This document shows positions 38,951-50,200 of a stretch of DNA of 64,000 bases, piece after piece. Under the pieces are notes generated by a model. The model was not told where the DNA came from. It saw only the letters and a list, made by a program, of their open reading frames with translations, and ran no database searches. Within the stretch, counting starts at the first letter, position 1. The number at the start of each line of letters is the position of its first letter. The translations under genes and the position numbers were made by a program. This DNA is from Oryzias latipes. Its lineage: Eukaryota; Chordata; Actinopteri; Beloniformes; Adrianichthyidae. The DNA is taken from assembly GCF_002234675.1 (NCBI RefSeq), contig NC_019867.2:1506001-1570000 (forward strand), written 5' to 3'.

Positions 38951-40632
38951 AAACTTTGTAAAAGTCCTTTGTCAGCACTTTTGACAGCAACAGATGTATG
39001 TTGATGCATTTCTTCACACTTTTGTTCTTCATTGTTTTGTTTTTTTTTACCTTAAATTGAATCAAAATCATGCATTAATGTTTTTTATCTCATCTTATTT
39101 TATTAATTTTGATGCTGTTCTTTCTGTTTCTGCTGTGTCCTTATACTTGACTAAATAAAACACATAAACCAGTCATTTGATATCTATCATTCAAATTGTT
39201 GAACAAAGAACTATTGGTTGCTTAGTTTCTCTTATTTTCATGATTTTTGTTTTTAAATTCCGTCTTTCATTTATCTTTTTCTTTTAAAAGTATGACATAA
39301 AAACATGTATTCTAATTTAAGATTTTTTTGCAGAAAAAACAAATGTTTCATAAATGTGAATTTAAAACATCCAAATAGAAATTGTTTCTATGCTGTCCCT
39401 CACTGTCAGAAGTCTGAAGTCTGTCTCCCCCTCTGGTGACTGGCGGGAATCTCCCAGCAACCCCAGCGCACACTTCCTGGATGCTGCACACCTGACTGTC
39501 ACTCAGTCAGCCATAGCATATTTAAGCACTGCACTGTGTGAAGTATTGTTTGCGCCACTCTACCTTCCTTACCAAGTGTTTTATTTGGACAGGATTTTTA
39601 CTGCCCCTGTCTCTGTTTGCCTGCCCCGACAGTCTCTTCGCTGATGCTCTCATGCTTTGTGGACTTTTAGCAGAGCTAATAAACCTGCTGCATTTGGAAC
39701 CAGCCGTTTGGTTCCAAATAGAAACAATTTAAGTAAAAAATAAATAGTTATTTGAACTTTCTATTTAAAGTTTTGAATCATAATTGTTTAAGTTTTCATG
39801 TAAAATCGAATCACTTCTGTATTTAGGAGATTACCCGTCCTTTCCATTAAAGTTCTGATTAAAAATATTTATCAAAAAAAATTGTGACTTCTTGAGACCA
39901 CTTTTATTGTGAAAAGGCTAGCGGAAAGACTGTATTTTCCGTATCCGGGGAAAAGGTGAAACTCTAAGGGGCAGTGATCTCCCCAGGTGTGTTTTGCTTC
40001 TTTGAAACAGTAAACATATTTTATTCGGGATTTAAAGGTGAGGCGATTTTAATTGAGCAGCTTTTAAACTTTGGAGTCGCTGTTTGAGAACCGATCGATT
40101 CCAGGCTGTTTAAGCTAGCATGCTAAAGGCTAGCCGATGCTAACGGTGGAGGAAACATGAGGGAGTCTCTGGTGGACATTTGTCCAAAGATTGCAGTGAT
40201 TTATGCTCTCAAGAGCAGCTCAGACTGTAGACTTTGGGCTTTGGAGCATCTCGTTACATTTGCCCCAAAATTTCCACAAGTTTCATTCGCTATTTTTTGT
40301 GGCTTTAATTTAAGTCTGTACCTATAAAATAAGATTTGAACGGATATTATTTCCGGTAATGTGAAGATCAGGGGTATTATGTGTTGTTGTTTAAACGAGA
40401 CCAATATTTAGTCAGTTTAAGGGTTTCTACTGGGTTGCTGGGAAAACATCAGCCAGAGTTTTGTTCTTATCTGAACAGGTTTCCTTAAATAAGTTCAGCA
40501 TGATTTCACCCATAAATAATGTATTTTTATTTTTGCTTTAAGATCAACCGAAGCACAAACGAGCAAAAGTGTTTTGTTTTTGTTCTTAGGAGACACTTTC
40601 AATGTGTTGAGAGGCGTCAAGCGTTTCGGAGG
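38951..40632. other. Spacer between TRIM/LINE and the multi-exon gene
   Basis: AT-rich to about 39370, with AATAAA at about 39154. A 0.35 kb insert-like block at 39371-39730 is listed separately. The part from about 39900 to 40600 directly precedes the multi-exon gene and may hold its promoter and untranslated first exon; no TATA box stands out. Confidence 0.4.
39371..39730. mobile_element. Candidate short insertion with matched flanks
   Basis: CCAAATAGAAA occurs at 39371-39381 and again at 39714-39724 as a direct repeat. A perfect 13-base inverted pair also frames the block: AAATTGTTTCTAT (39379-39391) and ATAGAAACAATTT (39718-39730). The inside is moderately GC-rich against AT-rich flanks, has an ATATTTAAG box near 39520 and CTAATAAA near 39680, and no gene. 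It could be a solo LTR of about 330 bases or a MITE. Confidence 0.4.
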
Positions 40633-41293
40633 ATGATGGAGAACCCCGTCGTGGATAAGAACCACATGTCCTGTCAGACATGGGTCGGCGGGAACGGCTG
40701 GTCCACGCCTTCGCCTCAGGGACCCCCCCTCATCGACCCACACGGCGGCCCCCAGCACCTCGGCCAGGGCTCCTCTGATCCGGGCTCTTTGTTCGGTCAC
40801 CTGCAAGGCTCCGGTCCGAGCTGCATGGGTGACGTGAGCGCGCTGGCGAGCGCTCATCACGCTGCTCTGAAGCCCCTCCACATGAGCAACGTTTCGTCCC
40901 CCAACTCGCTGTTTGACAACATGACAAACCAGGGAGTTTCCCACCTGCTGTCCTTTGCTCAGCACATGCCGGATCCCTCGTCTATGCTGGCGACCGCAAA
41001 CCAGGTGAAGACTCTCCCCCAACCAAACCGAGAGCTGCCCCCCTGCAGGCCCCAGCATTTGGCTACGGTTCCGTCCTCGGACCCCCACAAAGCATTTCAC
41101 ACGCCGTTAGGCGGACATGCTTTAGCTAACGGGCATCACGCCGTCAGCTTTTCGGCGTGTGGGCAGCACGCCGTCTCTGCTCCCTTTGGAGGGCAGGGTA
41201 TGGAACCAGGGGGGGTCTCTGGGTTTACCCACAGCTATGGGACGTCTGCAGCTCAGGAGCAGCATCAGTGGCCGTCTTCGCTGCACAGCCGAG
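40633..41293 (+). CDS. Exon 1 of the multi-exon gene
   Basis: Starts MMENPVVDKNHMSCQTW at ATG 40633; the next codon is also ATG. It is about 220 residues rich in Pro, His, Ser and Gly with no recognised fold. The frame stays open to 41379, but coding-like sequence ends near 41310 and a pyrimidine tract with AG precedes 41371. The next exon needs a phase-1 donor. The best is GAG|GCAAGG at 41293/41294 (a GC donor giving a 77-base intron); AGG|GTATGG at 41197/41198 is the alternative. The first residues resemble those of the gene start at 60485. Confidence 0.6.
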
Positions 41294-44200
41294 GCAAGGA
41301 GACGTTTGGACCTCCTCCTGTGCTGTTTGAGGAACTGATTTGCAGTCAACGTCTGTTTTTCCTTTTTAAGGAGTTTTGAACGAGTCCGTCCCAAATGCAC
41401 GAGTCTGTCCGGACACAAACCCGATACCAGAGGAGGCCGCCGTTCCCGCGGTGAGGAGATCGTTTCGTTTTCGTCCAAGTCTCTTCCTCGACCTCCTCGC
41501 CGTTTTTCACGCAGACGTCGCAGGTTTCAGACTCACTGCGCTGACATTGAAACCGTTTCTTTTCAGGCTGGCGGGGACCAAAGCCGCTCAGGCCTTTTAC
41601 GGCAGCGCGAACAGCTCCTCAAGCAGCTGGAAAACATGAACCGACTTGTAAGTAAGTGTTTTTCACGTCATCGCCTCACAGAACGGAATCTGCTCCCGTG
41701 GCTCACTCCTGTTTCCCTCCCGGTCAGCTGGAGTCGCTGCCTCCTGAGGATGAGGATGGCGAGCAGCCGCTTCACGTAAGATTCCTCTTTTCACGTGTTT
41801 GATAGATGCATAAAAACTAAAAAGAATCACAACCTTTTTCTGCCAACAGGAAGATTCATCCTCGAGGGAGAAGACTGAACCCAGCAGTGAAGTTCTGCAT
41901 TTCTCCCAGGAGGCAAAGGTCCAACAGTAGCTTTCATGTCGTCGCTGCGTCTCTGAAGCGCCGCGCCGTCCAACTCACCTCTGTCCTTATCTTGTGTTTG
42001 AAGCTGCGACCTTCAGAAGATTTTCCACCTTCACTCGAAGAAAGCGGAGCTTGTGACGTTTCACCGCATCCGTTTGAGGCAAGCATGCAGATTTATTCAT
42101 GTTTAAAATCCATTTTCCCCTGATTTTAGCATCATTATTCTCAGCAAAGGGCTGCCTACGCAAATGTTCAGTCAGGATAAACACAAGCTGGGTTTTGAAA
42201 ATCTGTCCATTTTTTTGTGTTAAACACAGGGCTCCAGACTGCGACCAATTGGTCGCATTTTGAGACCGAAATTTGAGAGTGTGCGACAAAATTTTACATC
42301 CAGTCGCACATGTACTACCAGTAAATTTGCCTCCCTCATCCTTCGTATTTTTAATACATCAAACGTGGAAGGGGCACGTCAATGATCAATGAAATAATCA
42401 ATGAGAGGCGAGCCACACGCACGCAGGCAGACACACACACTCGCGCACATACTCATCAAACGCGAGCACACACTCGCGTGATGCCTGTGTGTGAGGCGGC
42501 CACTGCGTGTGAGAAGAATAGGGAAAGCCACTGTGAGTGGCTAAAATGCGTGGAGGGGGAGGGGCCTAGAGATAATCGAGTGCGCGTAAACATCTGTGGG
42601 AAGGAAACGGAGACAAATATCATCACAAACTGATATGTGCGTCTGAGCTATGGGTAAGCGAACTATTGATTCGTTCTTCAGACCTGCAGCTAGTGTACCA
42701 GGGCCAGAGTGTACAGCAGGGGTCTCAAACTCGCGGCCCCCAAGATGATATTTTGCGGTCCCCGCCTTAATATGAAGGTTTAATGTTACTGCAGCCCGCC
42801 AGTTTGTATGAAAGACACTTTTTCATTGTCGTGCGCTGAGCTGACCAACCAATCACAGTGGGGTATATGACTCTTGGGGGGCGTGACAATGACAGGGTTT
42901 GAAAGCAGGAAACCTGACAGCCCCCTCCCTCCCCGGACCACATTAAGGAGTTCCTTACTTTCCTTTAGAACGTATTTATTCGCTCGTAATTGTCTAAATA
43001 CATGCAGTCCGTGCTGAACTTTTCTCTGGGTCGCACAGAACCGGAGGAAGGTTTAGGGTTTTGGTTAAGCTCGCGGCGGCGTGTCACCCCCGACCACAAA
43101 CGGTTTATGCACGGCTGTTAGGGCAGCTCACCGCTCCCGTGGGAGTCGGGTCAGCTGAGGAGAATAAATGTCCCTCACGTACATGCGTGACAGCTAACGG
43201 GGCTTGAACTTTAAATATGCGGGGGGTGAAGGCAAAGGAAGGAGAACAGGAAGTTGGAGTTGTCCTTACCATTCAATTTAGTTTTAATGTTCCTCTCTCC
43301 CTCAGTATGATCTGTTATTATATATTTTATGCTTATTTGAATGTTTTGTAATGTATGTAGCCTTTTTTTAATCAATTGGTATTTTAAATTATTTTGATTG
43401 ATCATTGAACTACAAAAACCATCAGGACACATGTCCCATAATGCATTGTTTTGTAGTCATTAGGGCAGCTTTCAGTCAGTGCAGTACTAAATTTTCAGCT
43501 GCGTTCGCTCAGGTTGGGGCCTTGCTCCCACCCCTTTCTCGTGATATTTTTGTTTTGATTGACAGTTGATGTTGGAGCAAAAACAAAAATATACATCTCA
43601 AACCAGGTGATGTGTGCAGCGTTGAGTTCACCTGGGTGATCTCAAACATGCTTTTGGTGTCACCAACATACATTTCCATCTGTTTTCTTTACTTATTTGT
43701 ACTGTCATGACAGCGATGCTTTTGTCAGTTTACCTTCATGTTGCATCTTCAAAAGTGCAGAATAAAATGTGACACTGAATTTGAAACAGCACATTGTAAT
43801 CTCTGCATCTATTATTAAAGTATTTATTAGTAATACAGTGGAAATTAGTAGATTTGGTTAGAATGTTGATTCACGGTATGCGCCCCTAAATTTTCTGGTT
43901 GTGCCCCTAAAATTTTCAGTTGGGGGCCACTGTGCTCCTAGTGAAAAAAGTTAGTCTGGAGCCCTGGTTAAACAGGAATTTTGTAAACCAGAACCAACCA
44001 GAAACTGAAATAAATAATCAAAGAATCTTTATTTCTTTCAGGAAATCATGTATACGCTTTAAACAACTACAGATAAATGTATTTAAAATTATTCTTAGGA
44101 GCTTATGTTGTTTATATTTTATGCAATTAGTCTGAAAAGATTCAGGTTTTAGTGAAGAATTAATTTTAGTTTTTCCATGGAGTTGCAATACTCCTTTCCT

Positions 44201-47200
44201 CCACTGGGGGGCGCACACAGTTTTCTTTCACTCATGGATATTTGATCATCTCTGAGCAAAAATCACTTTTTGTTATTAAAATATAAACGTTTATGTGTTC
44301 TTCTCTCTTAACGCAAACAGTGCTGCCACACACACACACAAACACACACAATAACAATGATGACATCACGGCGGGAGGAACCATTAAAAATGCATGGGGC
44401 TGAAATCTCTTAGGGAGTTTCAAATAATAATTTAAAAAAAGAAATCCACTAACAAAACCAAAACACACATTTCGGGGATATCTAAAGGAGGTTTTAAAAT
44501 TATTATGGGATGGCCACAAAGTGTGAAATTTGGCAGTTTTCACATTTTCCCCTTAATATGTGAACAAAACATGAGTTTGAACGATCGGCAATAGATTTCA
44601 CGCACACGAATGTTGACCTCTGACCTCACAATTGAAAGTGTGGCACGCTCACTCGTGGCGTTGCCCTGCTGCTTGCACATTTTTTATGGGACTATTGTTG
44701 AATTTTATTTTAATTAAAGTTGTGCTGGGCAAACAGATGAGAGCTGAAGGCCTCTTGTGTTGGACATATTTTTACTAACAATAGTGTTTATTACTGTTAC
44801 TGTTGTTGAATTTTAACACACAAACCGTTGGCTCAAGCTGAACGAAACAATGTGACGTATGACACGGATGTATTAGGAATGTGGGCGTGGTTAACAAAAA
44901 ACTTGTGTTGCCACGGAAATCCCAACGTTTACTTTGGCCGATTCTTCCATAAAGGACACAGACCTGTTTGTCATCTCCAGGGGACCAAAAAATTGAATGG
45001 TTGCTATGGAGATGAAACCAACAGAAAAGCTGCCAATTTGAACAAAAGGTTTTTTTTTCATTCATTCGTCGGGTGCAGCTCTGACCGGGGGGGGGCATAG
45101 GGGGAGGAGTCAGTGAGTCTTCTAAGAGGCATCAATCACACGTACCATCACATGCTTGGAAAGTAAGGGGGCGGGGCATACAACGCTGCTTGTGGCTTTA
45201 ATTGTTTGAATGCTATAAATCCTTCAACCATCGTTTTCCTGTTTCTGTTTCTTTAATCTAGCATCTTCCTCCATTTTTTGCCGCTTATCTCCTTCTACAG
45301 TTTTTCATCTATTTCAACCATCCAAATATTCAAATGTTCAGCTCTTTCAGCTTTTTCCAGCTGTGACTTTTGGTCCTTCAAATCCTTGAACTTTTCCAGA
45401 TTTTCCAGGATTTCTGCCTCCATTGAAATCCATGGAGAATCCTTGGAATCTCTGAGCTAAACAAAGTGTCTTGATGTCTATTAAGTTTCATTTTCATACA
45501 GCATCAACCTGCAGTTTCTTCTGGAAACGCAGCTCCTTCTAGTTGACAGTTTGTATCCACTGAAGGTTATTTCTGAGGATTTGAATCCCTGTAACAGGAA
45601 AAGCTCTGGCAGGAACAGCGGTGACATCTCCAGAGGAAAACTTTGGGTTCTGACGTTTAAAAATCTTCTCTTTTCTCTCACTGTTTCCAGGAAAAGGAGG
45701 ACAAGCGCGTGAAGTCCGATGATGACTGTGACGATGACTACATACCCAGCGCAGATAACAGCTTCTCAGATAGCTGGTCTGAGGATGAAGATGCGGCCCC
45801 CCCTGCTCCAGACAGCCCACGCAGAGCCTGCGGCCCCGCGGTCGAACAGTCGACTCTCAAACAGGAAGAAAGCGCTAAATCTGAGGAGTCTTCGTCTGAG
45901 GAGAGCAGCTGCCCCCCTCCTCTGAAGAAGCAGAAAACCCCTCAGAAGGGGAGCTTGGAGACCATGGTGCTTCCAGCGGCGAGCACCAAAGCGCGGCGAG
46001 TTTACGACAAGAGGAACTACTGCCTGTTCTGCTCCAAACCCGTGCTCAAAGTGGCGCGGCATCTCATGAACGTCCACAGCGACAAGGCCGAAGTGGGGGC
46101 GGCCTTCCAGTACCCCCCCCATTCCAAAGAGAGGAGCAGGATTTGGAAAAAACTGACCAACGAGGGGAACTTCCTTCACAACAAGAAGGTTCTGAGCTCG
46201 CGCCAGGGCCAGCTGGCCGTGAAGAAGAGGCCCAGCCGGCCCACGAAGGCCGTGGAGTACGCCCACTGCATGCACTGTCACGGCCTGTTCAGAACCAAGG
46301 CGCTCTCCAGGCACATGAGGAACTGTCCGGACAAAGTCAAGACGGAGGAGGAGCCGCAGGCGCGGGGGAAGCGCATCAGGTCGCAGTGCGCGCTGCTGGC
46401 GGTGAACTTCCAAGAGCTCGGCGTCGGCGAGAGCGTGAAGGCCATCATCAGCGAGATGGTGTACGATGAAGTGACGCGCGCCGTCATAGAGGACCGCACC
46501 ATCTTGCAGTTCGCAGAGCAGATGCTGAGCGAGTACAGCGCCGACGAGAACAAGTTCAACTGCGCCAGACAGAACCTCCGGCAGATCGCCAGGCTCCTCC
46601 TGGAGGCCAAGAAGACCACGCCGCTGGAGAGCCTGGAGGACTTCTTCCACCCCGCCAACTTCTACCACGTGCTCTCCGCCGTGAAGGTCGTGTCGGGCTA
46701 CGACCCCGAGAAGAAAAGGTTCAGCTGTCCCTCGCTGGCCATCAAGCTGGGCTACAACCTGCAGAAGATCTGCGGCATCGTTGAGGCGAATGCGGCGAAG
46801 GCAGAAGACGCCGAGAGGGCGGAGTCTGCCAAGAGGTTCCTGTCCGTTTACAGGAAGAAATGGAGGAAGCTCATCTCATTGGGGGCTTTGAGGAACCTCC
46901 GAGAACTAAAACGGAAAAAGGAGGCCGACGTTCCTTTAGCCGAGGACGTCAAGCTGCTGCAGTTTCACGTGGAGAAGGTCCACCAGCTCGCCGAGAAGAA
47001 GCTCCGAGAGAGCCGGTGTGTGGAGAACTACGCCGCCCTGACCAGGGTGCTGCTCGCTCGGACCATCCTGTTCAACCGCAGGAAAACCGAGGAGGTCTCG
47101 AAGATCCCCGTGACAAAGTTCCTGTCGCGGAGGAGGTCCGATGAGCTGGACGACATGGATGCGTCCGTGTCCGACTTGGAGCGGACGCTCTGCCGGTTCT

Positions 47201-50200
47201 TCACCAGGATCGACGTCAGAGGCAGCAGCGGCAGGATGGTTCCGGTTCTGCTCCAACCCTCTCTGGAATCATCTCTGGAGCTTCTCATGGCGGCTCGCCA
47301 AGAATGCGGAGTCCCCAAAAACAACGCCTTCCTGTTCGCGCGGCCGTCCGTGCGGTCGCCCTATAAGGGCTCCGAGTGCGTCCAGAGGTTCGTTCGGGAG
47401 TGCCGGGCGCAGCGGCCCGCGGCGCTCACGGCGCTGCAGATCCGGAAGCACTTTGCAGCGATGCTCCAGCTGATCAACCTGAACGAGGAGGAGGCGCGGC
47501 TCGTCCTGGGGCCGGACAATCCCGTCCGGACGCTGCGGGAGGACGGCGGCGCCGTGTGCGACGACGCCTTCATGGAGACCGGAGGTACGTGTGAAAATGG
47601 ATCAATCAGAAGTTTCTCTGTCAACTTCCTGGTTAACTCCAGCAGGAAACCAAACATAAAGTCTCTGTTTTGGATCATTTAACATCAAATCCTGAAAATG
47701 TTTTTCCGTCCTCAAAGTAGGGCTGGGATCGTTTTCAAGCATGAAACCCAGCTCAGCATGTCTTTAGTTAGTGATCCTCACATTTAATGTTTGTTTTTGA
47801 TTATCTATGCTTTTCCATCATTTTTGTGATGACTTTGATCAATCTGTGGGATTTGTTTTATTGTATTGAGGTCAATGCTTGAAATACATCAATCGATTAA
47901 AGGTGAAGCTGATTACAACTCCAGTAGATCGATGACGTAAAGACAATAAATGAAGACGCAGCAACGCCTCAATAGAAATAGAACAACTAGAAAAAACTTT
48001 CATTTAGACTCACGATCAGCTTTATTAGAAAAAGAAAAACTTGTAAAACTTTAGATGAATATTTTACCGACTTCTCCACCATGCTAGCAGAGGTCACATG
48101 ACGTCACGTCATTGATTTTTGTCATCTTTGTAATTAAATATTATTTATAGTTTTTATTCAATTTGTTCCAAACAAAATCTTTTTTTCAGAACTTATTTCA
48201 GGAAACTGAACTCACTTCTATCTTCATTAAAAAAAAACAAAAAAACAATGAATAGTTTTACCAACACTAATATTTTAATATTATATTTAATATTAATTTA
48301 ATATTATAACAATATTTAGTGTTTTTTGGAAAAGTATCCGAGTATTCAGATACGCGTTCCAGCCCTACATAACACACTCCAGTTTCATTCTCGTCACGTT
48401 TGCTAGAATTGGTTTCAGTCCATGGACTGTATCACAGAACTGGACTGAGTCGGTCAGTCCTGTTTGGCTGTAGAGCAGCTGTGTGTTAATAGAAATTCAC
48501 CTTTGAACAGTCAGCTGTTGTTGCCGTTAGCGACGAGAACCAGGAATGCTAATTGAAGGTTTTCCCAGCAGCCTCTGCAGAACCTGACCTTTTTTTTTTT
48601 ACAGTCATCTTAGATCCTATGGAGATGTTTACGTCACATCGCTGCACACAAAACCTGCTAATGTGCAAATTTTAGCTTTTCAATTTTATTTTTCCTTCAA
48701 ACTTTTTATTTTTGCTTTCAAAAATACATTTGCGACACAACTGTTTTTGTAGACGTTGTGTCTCATCTCGCCTTTTTTCCTATCTTTGATTTTGCTCTCA
48801 CATGTTTCCTTTTAGCGTGACAAATCTAAAAAATTCAACAACAACAAATGTTGAAGGCAAAATTAAAACTTTCATTTGAAACTGAGAAAGTTTTGTGTGC
48901 AGCGGGGGGGCAGACACATCCCTCCAGAGGATCCCAGTCTGGATCCAGAACCCAAACCCGTCCTGCAGACCCGTCAGAACCTTTCATCCACAGCAGCCTC
49001 TGCCTCCTGACGTTTCCACACCGACTCCGTTTCTGTTGCAGTCCGATCACAAACATCAGGAAGTCCTGCAGATCGACGGCGTAACGGAGCGCCGGGTCCA
49101 GGCGGGGGTTCTGCTGAACGGCGAGGACGTGGGGAGGCGGGGCGCGGCGAACCCAGGAGACGAGGTCCTCCTTCTGTTGTGTTTTTCTCAAATCTGCATG
49201 TGATCTGGTCTCTCTGAAAGTTGCGTGTTTGAGGATCCGCTTGCATGTGCCGGGGGGAGGGGTGGTGGTAATCTGTTACACAAATGAAGCAGCTTTTGTG
49301 TTGTTGTGTTTTTGTGTCACAGCGTCCCACAAAGCCTCAAAGTCCAAATGGGCCGAGGCGGAGGTCCAGGCGGTGGAGAAGCACCTGATGGACTTCATCA
49401 GGAGGCACCGAGTGCCTCAGAAATACGACTGCATCCAATGTCTGGACGCGGAGCCCCGTGCGCTGAGGGCGCGCTCGTGGAAGGGCGTGAAGGATTACGT
49501 GAGGAACAGGATCACCACGCTGCGCAGACAGAGCGGCGGCGTGGGATCTGCAGGTGAAGCGGCTGCAGGGCCAAAGATGGAGGAGACGTTTAAGAGGATC
49601 TGAGCTCTTCTCCTTTCTGCTGCAGGAAACCCGCCAGAAGTCCGAGCGGCGTCCTCCACTCGATGCTCAGGCGTCTCCAGAGTCGGCGGCGGGCCAACAA
49701 ACCGCCACACCGCTGCCCCCCCCAGAGCTAACCCATCAGGTGGTTGTTCAGACAGGAAGTAGTTTGATTACAGTGTTTGTAAGGGGCTGTAACCCCCCCA
49801 ATACTCGGATATCCACCATCGTTTCCAGAAAAATCCAGTACAAATATTTATGACGTCGAAGGTCGTGTAGTAAAAATACCCCGTAAAACAATGTATCGAT
49901 GTAAACATGGTTTCAAAATGCAGAATAAGGTCAGATTTTACAAATATAAAGAAAATGAAGACGCCATTGTGGAGATGTCCCACCAGGTTTGTTTGTCCTG
50001 ATCCGATACTTTATAAGGCATTTAAAAAGTGAACACATTTAACAAACGGATCCGATCATTTCTGATCATGGATCGTTTAAACGAAGCACTTCTGTCAAGT
50101 CGCTTCTACAATTAAAAACAAAATAGTGGAACTATTGACTAGAACAGCTGATAATTAGTCCTGTGAGAAGGTTTGGAAAGTAAAAGCTTTAGGATCTTCA

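Noticed and set aside
45766-46668. Minus-strand frame of 300 codons
   Set aside because: Opposite strand of the GC-rich exon 7; no domain motifs, and the plus strand has zinc fingers and splice sites.
49042-49164. Possible extra exon between exons 7 and 8
   Set aside because: It has an acceptor and fits in phase 1, but that frame is only Arg/Gly-rich. The more protein-like frame would be out of phase, and the donor is weak. Left out of the model.
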